64,000 nucleotides of DNA, taken from contig CAYXDG010000005.1 of assembly GCA_964463655.1 (NCBI GenBank), positions 9,140 to 73,139 on the forward strand, given 5' to 3'. Under the pieces are notes generated by a model that was given only the letters and a program-made list of their open reading frames with translations, was not told the origin of the DNA and made no database searches. The DNA comes from Halothece sp964463655 (GTDB lineage: Bacteria > Cyanobacteriota > Cyanobacteriia > Cyanobacteriales > Rubidibacteraceae). Each line of letters starts with the position of its first letter. Position 1 is the stretch's first letter. Positions 25,298 through 32,712 of this stretch are shown here, one piece after another. A program made the translations under genes and the position numbers.

Positions 25298-26152
25298 ATG
25301 CTCAACAAAATTTTACTGGCGGACTCGGGAACGGGTCATTCCGAAGAAATGTTACAGTACCTCTTGGAGCTACCATCGCTGAAAAACGCTTCTATTACAA
25401 TTCTTCATGTTGTTCCACCACAAGTGACCAGTGAAGTGATGATGGAAAAATGGGAAGAAGGGGGAAAACTTGTCGCTGGGGCGATTCAACGGATGAACCT
25501 TGATCCCACACAAGTTTCAACGGTTTTACGTCAGGGCGATCCCAAAACAACAGTTTGTGAGATTGCTGAAGAGATGGAAGCTGACCTAATCATCATGGGA
25601 TCGCGTGGTCTGAAGCGTTTGGAATCCATTTTAGAAAATTCAGTGAGCCAATATGTGTTTCAACTTTCCACTCGTCCCATGTTACTGGTCAAAGATGACA
25701 TTTATGTCACCCGACTGAAACGGATCATGGTCGCGGTGGATCAATCAATGGATGCTGAGTATTGTGTCCAATTAGCTCTATTTTTCTTAAAAGATATCCC
25801 ATCGGGTCAACTCCTATTGGTACAAGTCGATCCCGCTATGGCAAAAGACGAAGTTTTATCGGGAGAACAAGCGCAGAAAACCGCCGTTTTAGCGCCAGCG
25901 ATCGAGCAAGCCAAAAGATCAGGAGTCAACTATCGCGGGATTGTTGCGGGGGGTAAACCAGGGCCAACCCTTTGTCAACTTGCAGAAGACAATAAGGTTG
26001 ATTTGTTAATGTTAGGCTCTCCCGAACGTCGCCCAACCATTGCCAGAAGTTTACCAGATTTGGACCGCTTATTGGGAACATCCTTATCCGATTATGTGCG
26101 CGTTTATGCCAATTGTCCAGTCTTACTGGGTCGAAGAATTGCACAACTCTAA
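25298..26152 (+). CDS. universal stress protein, two tandem Usp domains
   Basis: 284 residues in two Usp halves. The first (1-140) ends with GSRGLKRLESILENSVSQYV and STRPMLLVKDD. The second (about 145-284) begins LKRIMVAVDQSMDAEYCVQL and ends SLSDYVRVYANCPVLLGRR. The first half keeps a better ATP-loop than the second. A stress-related cytoplasmic role is inferred from the family. The stop codon lies just past the convergent acyltransferase gene end. Confidence 0.92.
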   Translation: MLNKILLADSGTGHSEEMLQYLLELPSLKNASITILHVVPPQVTSEVMMEKWEEGGKLVAGAIQRMNLDPTQVSTVLRQGDPKTTVCEIAEEMEADLIIMGSRGLKRLESILENSVSQYVFQLSTRPMLLVKDDIYVTRLKRIMVAVDQSMDAEYCVQLALFFLKDIPSGQLLLVQVDPAMAKDEVLSGEQAQKTAVLAPAIEQAKRSGVNYRGIVAGGKPGPTLCQLAEDNKVDLLMLGSPERRPTIARSLPDLDRLLGTSLSDYVRVYANCPVLLGRRIAQL

Positions 26153-26154
26153 GT

Positions 26155-26874
26155 CTAACGGGAAAGATGGTTTTCAAGTGTCCCTGGATTCTTCACTGGG
26201 GATACCTGAGAACGCAAGGGATTATTATCATACAATTCCCGCAGAGATTTTTCTAAGTCTTGGCTCAGACACGCAGCACTTTTCTTCACTTCCCGCAGAG
26301 GATAATCCCTAACATCAATGGGGATTCCCACATTAACCTTTACTTGTGTTCCCCAGTCTGGATAGGCTTGGGAATAATGAATGCTAATGGGAACAATTTT
26401 GACGCTTTCTTCGACTTTCCGTTTTGATTGAGCTTGTAAGGCAATGCGGGCAATCCCCGTTTTTAGCGGTTGGACTGATTGCTCTCGGAAAATGTCTCCT
26501 TCTGGGAAAATCACCAGCATTTTTCCCTGACACAAGATGTTTAGGCTGCAACGAATGCTATTTAAGTCTGGATGGTCAGGATCAACAGGAAACCCTCCCA
26601 TTTTGCGAATAAACCAGCCCTGCAGCCCCCGCATTTCATTTTCAGAAACCATATAGTGCAAATCGCGCCCTGTTTGCCAACGGCCGGCGGTATAGGGGAT
26701 AATTAGGGCATCCCAACGCGATCGATGGGTTGGAGCTAGAATAACTGGTCCGTGACTAGGGATGTGTTCCCGTCCCAGAATTTCTAATTTGCCAAAATAG
26801 ATGGGTAAGAGAAAACGACAGCCTAGAGGGTAAATAATAGAACTTAACCAAGAAGAAACAGTTATTTCGGGCAT
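26155..26874 (-). CDS. 1-acyl-glycerol-3-phosphate acyltransferase-like (PlsC family)
   Basis: 239 residues with the acyltransferase motifs HRSRWD (the HX4D catalytic block) and FPEGDIFREQ (motif III) around residues 51-130. A hydrophobic N-terminus could anchor it to the membrane. It probably acylates lysophosphatidate or a related glycerolipid. Cyanobacteria carry several such paralogues, so the exact substrate is not fixed. Confidence 0.87.
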   Translation of the reverse strand: MPEITVSSWLSSIIYPLGCRFLLPIYFGKLEILGREHIPSHGPVILAPTHRSRWDALIIPYTAGRWQTGRDLHYMVSENEMRGLQGWFIRKMGGFPVDPDHPDLNSIRCSLNILCQGKMLVIFPEGDIFREQSVQPLKTGIARIALQAQSKRKVEESVKIVPISIHYSQAYPDWGTQVKVNVGIPIDVRDYPLREVKKSAACLSQDLEKSLRELYDNNPLRSQVSPVKNPGTLENHLSR

Positions 26875-26966
26875 AATTATAAATTAAAAAATAAGGAAGA
26901 TACTACTTTCTAAGATAAGTGATCTCTTATGGTATTAAGGGATTTAACAGGACAGTTATTTTGTTG

Positions 26967-28451
26967 TCACGGTAGCCAGAGAGGGTTAATTCCTGAGATG
27001 GGTAACTCTTCTAATTTTGCTTCTTGAGTGGAGTCTTGAGTGAGGGTAGGAGTGGGAACTAATAGCCAGAGACGACTATCAAGAATGACTTGACCTGAAT
27101 CATTTTCTAGGGAAAGATTAGGCTCAAACGGGTTACTCACAGTCATGGTTTGATCAAAAAGAATCGCTAAACCATCAGGAGATAAACTCATTGTAATGTC
27201 TTGATTATTGGGTAATGTTAATAACGGCGTGACTCTCTCAAGTTCTAAATTAATGCTGACAAGATAAGGTTGTTCTTGATAAGTTTCTAAATTAACGACT
27301 TGGGTTAGCAAACAGTAAAGATTAGTCGCCGTTGGACTAAATTCACAGCTTAAAATTGAACCATCTGTATCAAGCAGTTTTTTTTCGACTCCTCGATTGG
27401 TGACCACATAGAGAGAGCGTGTATATTGTTGGTTAAGGTCTTGGGTATTAAAGTTAACCATCGCAGCAGCACTCCCATCAGAAGAAAAGGTCAATACTTG
27501 ACCAAATTGGGGTAAAAAGTTTGAGGGATTGCTATCTTCTTCTAGGGGAATTAAAGCAATTCCTTGACCTTGTGCTAGGGCTAATGTTTCACTGTCTGGA
27601 GGAATGATAAATTCTCCCCCCTGTTCAGCATTAAGGCGTTTTGGGGTATCTTGATCAGCTTTTATCAACCAAAGACTTGTTTGTCTGAGATCGTTTTTTT
27701 CGGCTCGTCTAACAACAATTTTTTCACCATCAGGGGAGAGTTTGAAATCAAGAATTTGATAGCGTTTGTTATCTAAAATCAGGTCTATTTGTCTTGATGG
27801 GGCTGCTTCCTCATTATATCCTGTGGTGACTGTATAAAGTTGTTGGTCTAATTTTCCTTGCTGCCAATCCTCTTCAGAAATAGCACTAAATAAAATGCGA
27901 TCGCGCTTGGGATAGCTGACAAATTTTTTAACAATTAAATGGACTGGTGTAAGAATATTTTTTTGTTGCTCTGTTAAATTATAAGAAATTAAGCGTCCTT
28001 TTTCCTCACCTGTTATCCCCAAATAAACAAAAACGCGATCGCGGGTCTTAAATGTTGTTTCTAAGGGTTTAATTTCACTCCCCAAGCGGTCTTTTGCCCC
28101 ATTGAGGGTTAATTGGTATTCAGTTCCATAAGGGGCGGGATTTTCTAAAGTATAAGCCATCCGTTTACCAGACCAGCTAAATTTTCCCGCTAATTCTGGC
28201 TCAATTCTGAGATTATTTTCAACACTTTCTCGGTTCATCGGACGACTAAATTCGAGAAGAAAAGCGCGATCGCTGGCACTGATTTCCTCCTGAGACCAAT
28301 TAAATTCTCTGACCCTTGCTTTCGCTTTAAACCAGCAATCAGTCCCACAAACTTGTTCTCCGGCCACTAATCCCATTAAGATAAAACTGAGGAGAATCAT
28401 CACAATAATGGCAACGCGATCAATGGATTTTAATTGTTTAGTAAGAGCCAT
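26967..28451 (-). CDS. membrane-anchored Ig-like / beta-propeller protein
   Basis: 494 residues. A short cytoplasmic start and one membrane helix (about 12-32, VAIIVMILLSFILMGLVAG) precede an SbsA-type Ig-like domain (FLLEFSRPMNRESVENNLRI, then YGTEYQLTLNGAKDRLGS). A TolB-like propeller follows, with SPDGEKI, SSDGSAA, SPTATN and SLSPDGLA strands. It is probably exposed outside the membrane. The frame extends 23 codons further, but this ATG overlaps the preceding gene's end by 14 bases, which is the likely coupled start. Function is unknown. Confidence 0.75.
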   Translation of the reverse strand: MALTKQLKSIDRVAIIVMILLSFILMGLVAGEQVCGTDCWFKAKARVREFNWSQEEISASDRAFLLEFSRPMNRESVENNLRIEPELAGKFSWSGKRMAYTLENPAPYGTEYQLTLNGAKDRLGSEIKPLETTFKTRDRVFVYLGITGEEKGRLISYNLTEQQKNILTPVHLIVKKFVSYPKRDRILFSAISEEDWQQGKLDQQLYTVTTGYNEEAAPSRQIDLILDNKRYQILDFKLSPDGEKIVVRRAEKNDLRQTSLWLIKADQDTPKRLNAEQGGEFIIPPDSETLALAQGQGIALIPLEEDSNPSNFLPQFGQVLTFSSDGSAAAMVNFNTQDLNQQYTRSLYVVTNRGVEKKLLDTDGSILSCEFSPTATNLYCLLTQVVNLETYQEQPYLVSINLELERVTPLLTLPNNQDITMSLSPDGLAILFDQTMTVSNPFEPNLSLENDSGQVILDSRLWLLVPTPTLTQDSTQEAKLEELPISGINPLWLP

Positions 28452-29253
28452 AAGGATTACGAGGAGTTGGAATTTCAGTAATGTTTTCAGCGCGAATAAC
28501 AACTTGGCGTTTAGATGCACTGCTTTGATATTGAATACCTTCTAAAGGAAGATTTTCGCTAATCATTTTTCCTTCGATTTCTAACCAAGTATCAGAAGGA
28601 TATTGTTGATTTTTGTTTTCTATTTTCACAGGTAAAGCAATGGGATAAGCATCGATCGCGCAACAGGTAATAATAAATTGAGCGAGTAAAAAATAAGAGT
28701 CAGCTAATTGATCAATTTTAATCACAAATCCTCTAACTTTAACGGTTTCTCCTTGATACGCATCAGGTTCAGGATAAGCATTGAGAGTTTTAATCCAATC
28801 CATCAGCGATCGATCTTCAGGATTAACAGTAACTCGAAAGGTTTCAGGTTGAATTTTAGTTAAGGGAAGACTGTCTCTAACCCCTCGTTGTAATGCCATA
28901 TCACTTCCTAAAACAGTCGGGGAAATGAATAGTCCTAAAATCGCTGTTCCCAACAGGAAAAAGGTACTCCATCCTGCGGGAAATAAGGTAATATGTTGAA
29001 CAACTGCTTCTCCACCATTATTAGCTTTTTGCTTCTGATTTTTATAAACTTGAAAGAGTTTAATTAAGCCAACAATGAATAAAATCCCTCCCGTTACCAC
29101 CACTAAAATAATGTAGTTGGGATGAATTAATAATTTAATTTCCCCCGTTAGCCAATATTTCAACAACAAGATTCCCCAAGCCAGAAACGTCAGTGCATCT
29201 AAACTGGGAAGAATGAGAAAATGCCAAGTATGAGGAGAAATTTGAACACGCAT
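28438..29253 (-). CDS. TIGR03943 family membrane protein (YcgQ-like)
   Basis: 271 residues. Three hydrophobic helices (about 13-35, 44-66, 93-115) precede a soluble C-terminal domain with VKVRGFVIKIDQLADSYFLL and ARFIITCCAIDA-like cysteines (FIITCCAIDAYPI). That is the TIGR03943 pattern. These proteins usually pair with a DUF318 permease, and no permease is adjacent here. Instead the gene overlaps the Ig/propeller gene, which is therefore its likely partner. A heptamer repeat run lies directly before the start. Confidence 0.82.
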   Translation of the reverse strand: MRVQISPHTWHFLILPSLDALTFLAWGILLLKYWLTGEIKLLIHPNYIILVVVTGGILFIVGLIKLFQVYKNQKQKANNGGEAVVQHITLFPAGWSTFFLLGTAILGLFISPTVLGSDMALQRGVRDSLPLTKIQPETFRVTVNPEDRSLMDWIKTLNAYPEPDAYQGETVKVRGFVIKIDQLADSYFLLAQFIITCCAIDAYPIALPVKIENKNQQYPSDTWLEIEGKMISENLPLEGIQYQSSASKRQVVIRAENITEIPTPRNPYGSY

Positions 29254-29260
29254 CTTTTTA

Positions 29261-29330
29261 TTGTTTGTCCTTTGTCATTTGTCCTTTGTTATCTAATGAC
29301 ATAAGACTAATGACTAATGACTAATGACCA
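29261..29330. repeat. heptamer repeat tract between two minus-strand genes
   Basis: Ten consecutive seven-base units in one register on the plus strand: TTGTTTG, TCCTTTG, TCATTTG, TCCTTTG, TTATCTA, then ATGACAT, AAGACTA, ATGACTA, ATGACTA, ATGACCA. Read on the minus strand, the first half is the ACAAAGG/ACAAATG class and ends 7 bases before the TIGR03943 start codon. Confidence 0.75.
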
Positions 29331-30109
29331 GTTATCAATTCGTCTCCGATGTTTATTACCTTACCAGTTTCCGAGGGAAGAATGCGAGTGTTGACGCTGA
29401 GGCGATAATAATGGTTGAAACGGCTAGCGGTTGTCCAATTAGGGAGGGTAGCTTGACGGTTTTCGATGAAGAGACGCTGAAACTGAGGATAACTTTCTCC
29501 TGTGTTCGGATCGCGTGTGGGAACAACGCAACGCTGACAAGGATTCACCCCTTGAAACTGAACATCTCCCAGCTTAAAGTTAACCACCCTTCCCGCTTCT
29601 GAAAAGAGTCGATCTTCCCAAAACGGGGGAACTCCCCTAATTTCTAAATTCGCCCGAAAGCGCGATCGCGCACTGTCTAAACTCATCCCCGAAAACCAAC
29701 TGGCGACCGTTTCTAGGGTAGCAGTGCTGATAATTGTTGGTCCATAGGCTTCCCTATCGTCTGGAAACCCTCCCTCCACCTTTTCTTGGAGGAAAACGGG
29801 TTGCTGGAAAAACTCACTCAGCCATTGATTCATTTCCTCTTTTTCGGTGGCTAAGTTAAACGCTATTGGGGTTTTTGCTTCGGGTTGAGAGAAGGTTACG
29901 GTTTCCTTGGACAAATCAAAATGACACCGCAGTTGATGAACTTTGGCGTTGCGTTTCCCGTTGACATACTTTTCTTTTGCGTCTATAATCGCCCAGCGCC
30001 GATCAAATTCCAATGTCCCCGGGGAAATGACCGTAGCGCGATCAACGCTGATCCCATCTAAAGATTTAATCGGATAAATCAGGATTTTTGTGATTTTAGC
30101 ATTGGTCAT
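29321..30109 (-). CDS. MOSC domain protein
   Basis: 262 residues from the ATG used here. The N-terminal MOSC beta-barrel (ITKILIYPIKSLDGISVDRA) is followed by the MOSC domain with the conserved cysteine region GVNPCQRCVVPTRDPNTGE. Such proteins bind molybdopterin or sulfur carriers, as in amidoxime-reducing enzymes. Two upstream in-frame ATGs exist, and the whole start region is built of A/C-rich heptamers, so the precise start is uncertain by up to 9 codons. Confidence 0.87.
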   Translation of the reverse strand: MTNAKITKILIYPIKSLDGISVDRATVISPGTLEFDRRWAIIDAKEKYVNGKRNAKVHQLRCHFDLSKETVTFSQPEAKTPIAFNLATEKEEMNQWLSEFFQQPVFLQEKVEGGFPDDREAYGPTIISTATLETVASWFSGMSLDSARSRFRANLEIRGVPPFWEDRLFSEAGRVVNFKLGDVQFQGVNPCQRCVVPTRDPNTGESYPQFQRLFIENRQATLPNWTTASRFNHYYRLSVNTRILPSETGKVINIGDELITGH

Positions 30110-30128
30110 TGGTTCTTTGTTCATCTTT
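30101..30128. repeat. heptamer run across the MOSC gene start
   Basis: On the minus strand the units AAAGATG, AACAAAG, AACCAAT and GACCAAT run through the candidate start codons and encode the first residues (MNKEPMTN). Confidence 0.6.
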
Positions 30129-30167
30129 GTGTACAAACGTTCTATGGAACGTCTCTACATTATTTGT

Positions 30168-30401
30168 TTACTGATTACTGTCAACAACTTCTACTTCGTC
30201 TTCACGCAAATGGGCGGTAAACTTCTTTTCAAATTTGACCTTGATAGGTAGATTAGCACTAACAGGTCTTCCTTGCCATTCGGTGACAATTTCTTCGATC
30301 GTCCCTTCCATCCCTTTGATGTCAAAGCCTTCTTTTTTATGCTTGGGATGGTGATAAACAATAACAGATTCGGTAACGCGAACGCAATCGCCAGGTTTCA
30401 T
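30168..30401 (-). CDS. ftrV: ferredoxin-thioredoxin reductase variable chain
   Basis: The small SH3-like subunit that shields the FeS catalytic chain of ferredoxin-thioredoxin reductase, which passes light-derived electrons to thioredoxin. The segment MKPGDCVRVTESVIVYHHP, then MEGTIEEIVTEWQGRPVSANLP and FTAHLREDEVEV, is diagnostic. The frame is open for 18 more codons to an ATG at 30455. The shorter start (77 residues) matches the usual family N-terminus and is preferred. The catalytic subunit gene is not in the window. Confidence 0.93.
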   Translation of the reverse strand: MKPGDCVRVTESVIVYHHPKHKKEGFDIKGMEGTIEEIVTEWQGRPVSANLPIKVKFEKKFTAHLREDEVEVVDSNQ

Positions 30402-30549
30402 ATAGCTTAATCTTAATCTTTGACTCTTTTTTATTAATTGGGTTTCTTGACCCATAACTCGCTAATATAGCCTTACTATTCTTGCATAATTGGGGTTCAT
30501 TGCTAATACTTTGTAAAGAAATTTTGATCGCAATTGAGAATAATTTGCT

Positions 30550-31293
30550 TTAATGAGATGACTCAGGCTGATCAAATAATACGGTGTTCATATAACGTTC
30601 CGCCCAGGCTTGACCAAAGGCTTTTTCTAACACGCGACGGGTTTTATCATTCTTTTGCTGTTGGGTACAATAGCGTTGTTGTCCTGCTAAGTTGGCTTTT
30701 TGCTGTTCTGGTGAAACAGGTTTAGCTGCATTGGCTTGACTGAAGTGTATCGTCAAAAAGTCTCGCACTCGTCCTAAAAACTGTTCTTCTTCTTCTGGGT
30801 TTTCAGGACGAATAAACAGACAAAACTGAGAAAAAATGTCTCCCCAAGGGGGTAACTCTCGCGGTTGGGAAAAGTGAAGTGTTGGGAGTTGGGATAACGC
30901 TGTATGATAGGCTTCTGGTAAAGTTCGATCGCTGGTGACAGGAGATAAATCTGCGATCGCTGCGCTGATCTGACCCCGACCTCCCACTAAATCGCAGCCA
31001 AAAACGGGTAAATTATACTCAGGTCGTGGAAACACGACACAATGAAGAATATCTAAGTTGTTTCCCACCTTCGCTAACTCTAAATGGAGTTTCCGCAATG
31101 TCTGGGTTTGATAACAGCGATTCTCGATCGTCAGTTTATCCCCTTCTAAACGCCCTTCAATATAGCCTAAATCTTCAGGGAGATGATAAGGCGACAACGT
31201 TAGCTGAGTTTCCCATACAGAATCAATAGTATCAGCGAGATTGCGAATTAAAGGATGTTGCTGGGAACGGATTGAAGAAAAACTACTTACCAT
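30550..31293 (-). CDS. pcyA: phycocyanobilin:ferredoxin oxidoreductase
   Basis: Reduces biliverdin IX-alpha to phycocyanobilin, the chromophore of phycobilisomes and phytochromes, with electrons from ferredoxin. It has 247 residues. The residues that align with the known catalytic set of the Synechocystis enzyme appear as Glu72, His84 and Asp101 (in LDILHCVVFPRPEYNLPVFG followed by CDLVGG). The C-terminal EKAFGQAWAERYMNTVLFD is also typical. Single gene, divergent from tatA. Confidence 0.96.
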   Translation of the reverse strand: MVSSFSSIRSQQHPLIRNLADTIDSVWETQLTLSPYHLPEDLGYIEGRLEGDKLTIENRCYQTQTLRKLHLELAKVGNNLDILHCVVFPRPEYNLPVFGCDLVGGRGQISAAIADLSPVTSDRTLPEAYHTALSQLPTLHFSQPRELPPWGDIFSQFCLFIRPENPEEEEQFLGRVRDFLTIHFSQANAAKPVSPEQQKANLAGQQRYCTQQQKNDKTRRVLEKAFGQAWAERYMNTVLFDQPESSH

Positions 31294-31363
31294 AATGAAT
31301 CACTAAAAACAACTTCTTACAAGATATAATAAAAAAGATTCCCGACTCAAGAACGGAGGCAAT

Positions 31364-31537
31364 ATGCTGGGTTTAGGCTGGTTAGAAGTCACTGTGATTT
31401 TAGGAGTAGCGATTTTAATCTTCGGTCCGAAAAAACTCCCTGAAATGGGCAGTGCATTAGGAAAAACCTTAAAAGGCTTTCGCAACGAAATGAGCAATCC
31501 TCAAGCAGAAAACGATTCAGAGCTTGACAATAAATAA
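31364..31537 (+). CDS. tatA: twin-arginine translocase subunit TatA/Hcf106-like
   Basis: 57 residues. A short periplasmic start and one membrane helix (4-20, GLGWLEVTVILGVAILI) precede the hinge FGPKKLPE (20-27) and an amphipathic helix (MGSALGKTLKGFRNEM). An acidic tail ends it. This is the minimal TatA fold of the Tat export pore. GGAGGC lies 4 bases before the ATG, a strong ribosome site. The antisense frame here is a shadow. The gene sits between pcyA (divergent) and the RDD gene. Confidence 0.95.
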   Translation: MLGLGWLEVTVILGVAILIFGPKKLPEMGSALGKTLKGFRNEMSNPQAENDSELDNK

Positions 31538-31566
31538 CTTTTGTGGTAACAAAAATTTTCTCTTAA

Positions 31567-32118
31567 ATGAAAGAAGAAACGACAGCGCTCATGTCCAAAG
31601 AACCACTCCCCTACCGTTATCCTCGTGTTCCAATTCAACGCCGTATCTATGCCTTTCTCTTAGATTTTGTCACGGCGTGGTTTGTTAGTGCTTTAGTGGG
31701 AGTTGCTCTTTTCCAGTTTATCGTGTTCGTGCTGGCTTGGTGGGGACTGCGCGTGTTTGCGGTGACTCGGTTTCGGGGTCAAAGTTTGGGGCGCTGGGCG
31801 TTTGATATGCTCATTATTGAGGGTAGGCGGGGAAGAGTGCCAGATGTTACGGTGTTAACCAAGCGGGAAGGGGCAATCAGTCTCATTGCCTTTTTAGGGC
31901 TAGTGGGATTGCAATATGGCTTACCGAATGTTTTGAGTTTTGCGATTCTAGCGTCTCCTCTGCTGATTAACTTGGTAGTGGCTGCGGGAGACGAAGAAAA
32001 TCAGCAAGCGATCCACGATCGCTTTTTCGATACAGTGATTGTCCCTAGTAAGCGTGGTTATTCTCTAGACTTGCGGATTCGGCGCTGGGTTGATCTTTTG
32101 CTCGATCGTGTGCGATAA
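31567..32118 (+). CDS. RDD family membrane protein
   Basis: 183 residues. The RDD hallmark, an Arg in IQRRIYAFLLDFVTAWFVSA followed by Asp in the first helix, is visible. Three to four membrane helices (about 28-62 and 100-140) and the RGQSLGRWAFDMLIIE block match the family, which includes putative ion or Na+/H+ related transporters. Start 29 bases after tatA; a second ATG eight codons in is possible. Confidence 0.85.
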   Translation: MKEETTALMSKEPLPYRYPRVPIQRRIYAFLLDFVTAWFVSALVGVALFQFIVFVLAWWGLRVFAVTRFRGQSLGRWAFDMLIIEGRRGRVPDVTVLTKREGAISLIAFLGLVGLQYGLPNVLSFAILASPLLINLVVAAGDEENQQAIHDRFFDTVIVPSKRGYSLDLRIRRWVDLLLDRVR

Positions 32119-32166
32119 TAGTGGGCTGTGTCCTTATTTATAGAATAAAATTAGTCTCCCTGAACT

Positions 32167-32361
32167 ATGGCAAGCAAAAAGGGTGTCCGCATTATCATTA
32201 CTTTAGAATGTACAGAGTGTCGCACCAGTACGGATAAACGTAAAAAAGGTGTCTCTCGTTACACTACCGAGAAAAACCGTCGGAATCATTCAGGACGGGT
32301 GGAATTTAAGAAATATTGTCCTTACTGTAACCGACATACTATTCACAAAGAAACCAAGTAG
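32167..32361 (+). CDS. rpmG: 50S ribosomal protein L33
   Basis: 64 residues, the standard length. The zinc-binding cysteine pairs CTEC (residues 15-18) and CPYC are present. The motif YTTEKNRRNHSGRVEFKKYC is diagnostic. Forms a unit with rpsR 24 bases downstream. Confidence 0.97.
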   Translation: MASKKGVRIIITLECTECRTSTDKRKKGVSRYTTEKNRRNHSGRVEFKKYCPYCNRHTIHKETK

Positions 32362-32385
32362 CACAAGAGAGAAAAAGATTCAATT

Positions 32386-32601
32386 ATGGCCTACTATCGC
32401 AAACGTCTATCTCCCATTAAACCGGGAGACCCCATTGATTACAAAGACTTAGAACTCTTGCGTAAGTTTATCACCGAACGGGGTAAAATTTTACCTCGTC
32501 GCATTACGAACTTAACCGCTAGACAGCAACGAGATTTAACGAGAGCGATTAATCACGCTCGCATTCTTGCTCTCCTTCCTTATGTTGATGCAGAAAGTTA
32601 G
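32386..32601 (+). CDS. rpsR: 30S ribosomal protein S18
   Basis: 71 residues. The core DYKDLELLRKFITERGKILP is followed by TARQQRDLTRAINHARILAL, the S18 signature. Cotranscribed with rpmG. A strong C/G-tract palindrome follows 15 bases after the stop. Confidence 0.97.
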   Translation: MAYYRKRLSPIKPGDPIDYKDLELLRKFITERGKILPRRITNLTARQQRDLTRAINHARILALLPYVDAES

Positions 32602-32615
32602 ACGGGTATTCCTAG

Positions 32616-32634
32616 CCCCCCTTAATAAGGGGGG
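32616..32634 (+). terminator. C/G-tract palindrome after rpsR
   Basis: CCCCCCTTAATAAGGGGGG is a perfect palindrome. It could end the rpmG-rpsR transcript although no T-run follows. It is one of four similar dyads in intergenic gaps. A short AACAAAT run follows. Confidence 0.55.
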
Positions 32635-32712
32635 AACAAATAACAAAAATGTTAAGTTGCGAGAGCGCGAAAGTTAGACTAGAGAATAAGTTGTTAGACA
32701 AGCGCAAAGCTG

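Noticed and set aside
31303..31497. 64-residue minus-strand ORF opposite tatA
   Set aside because: It is the antisense shadow of tatA, which has a strong ribosome site and a diagnostic sequence.
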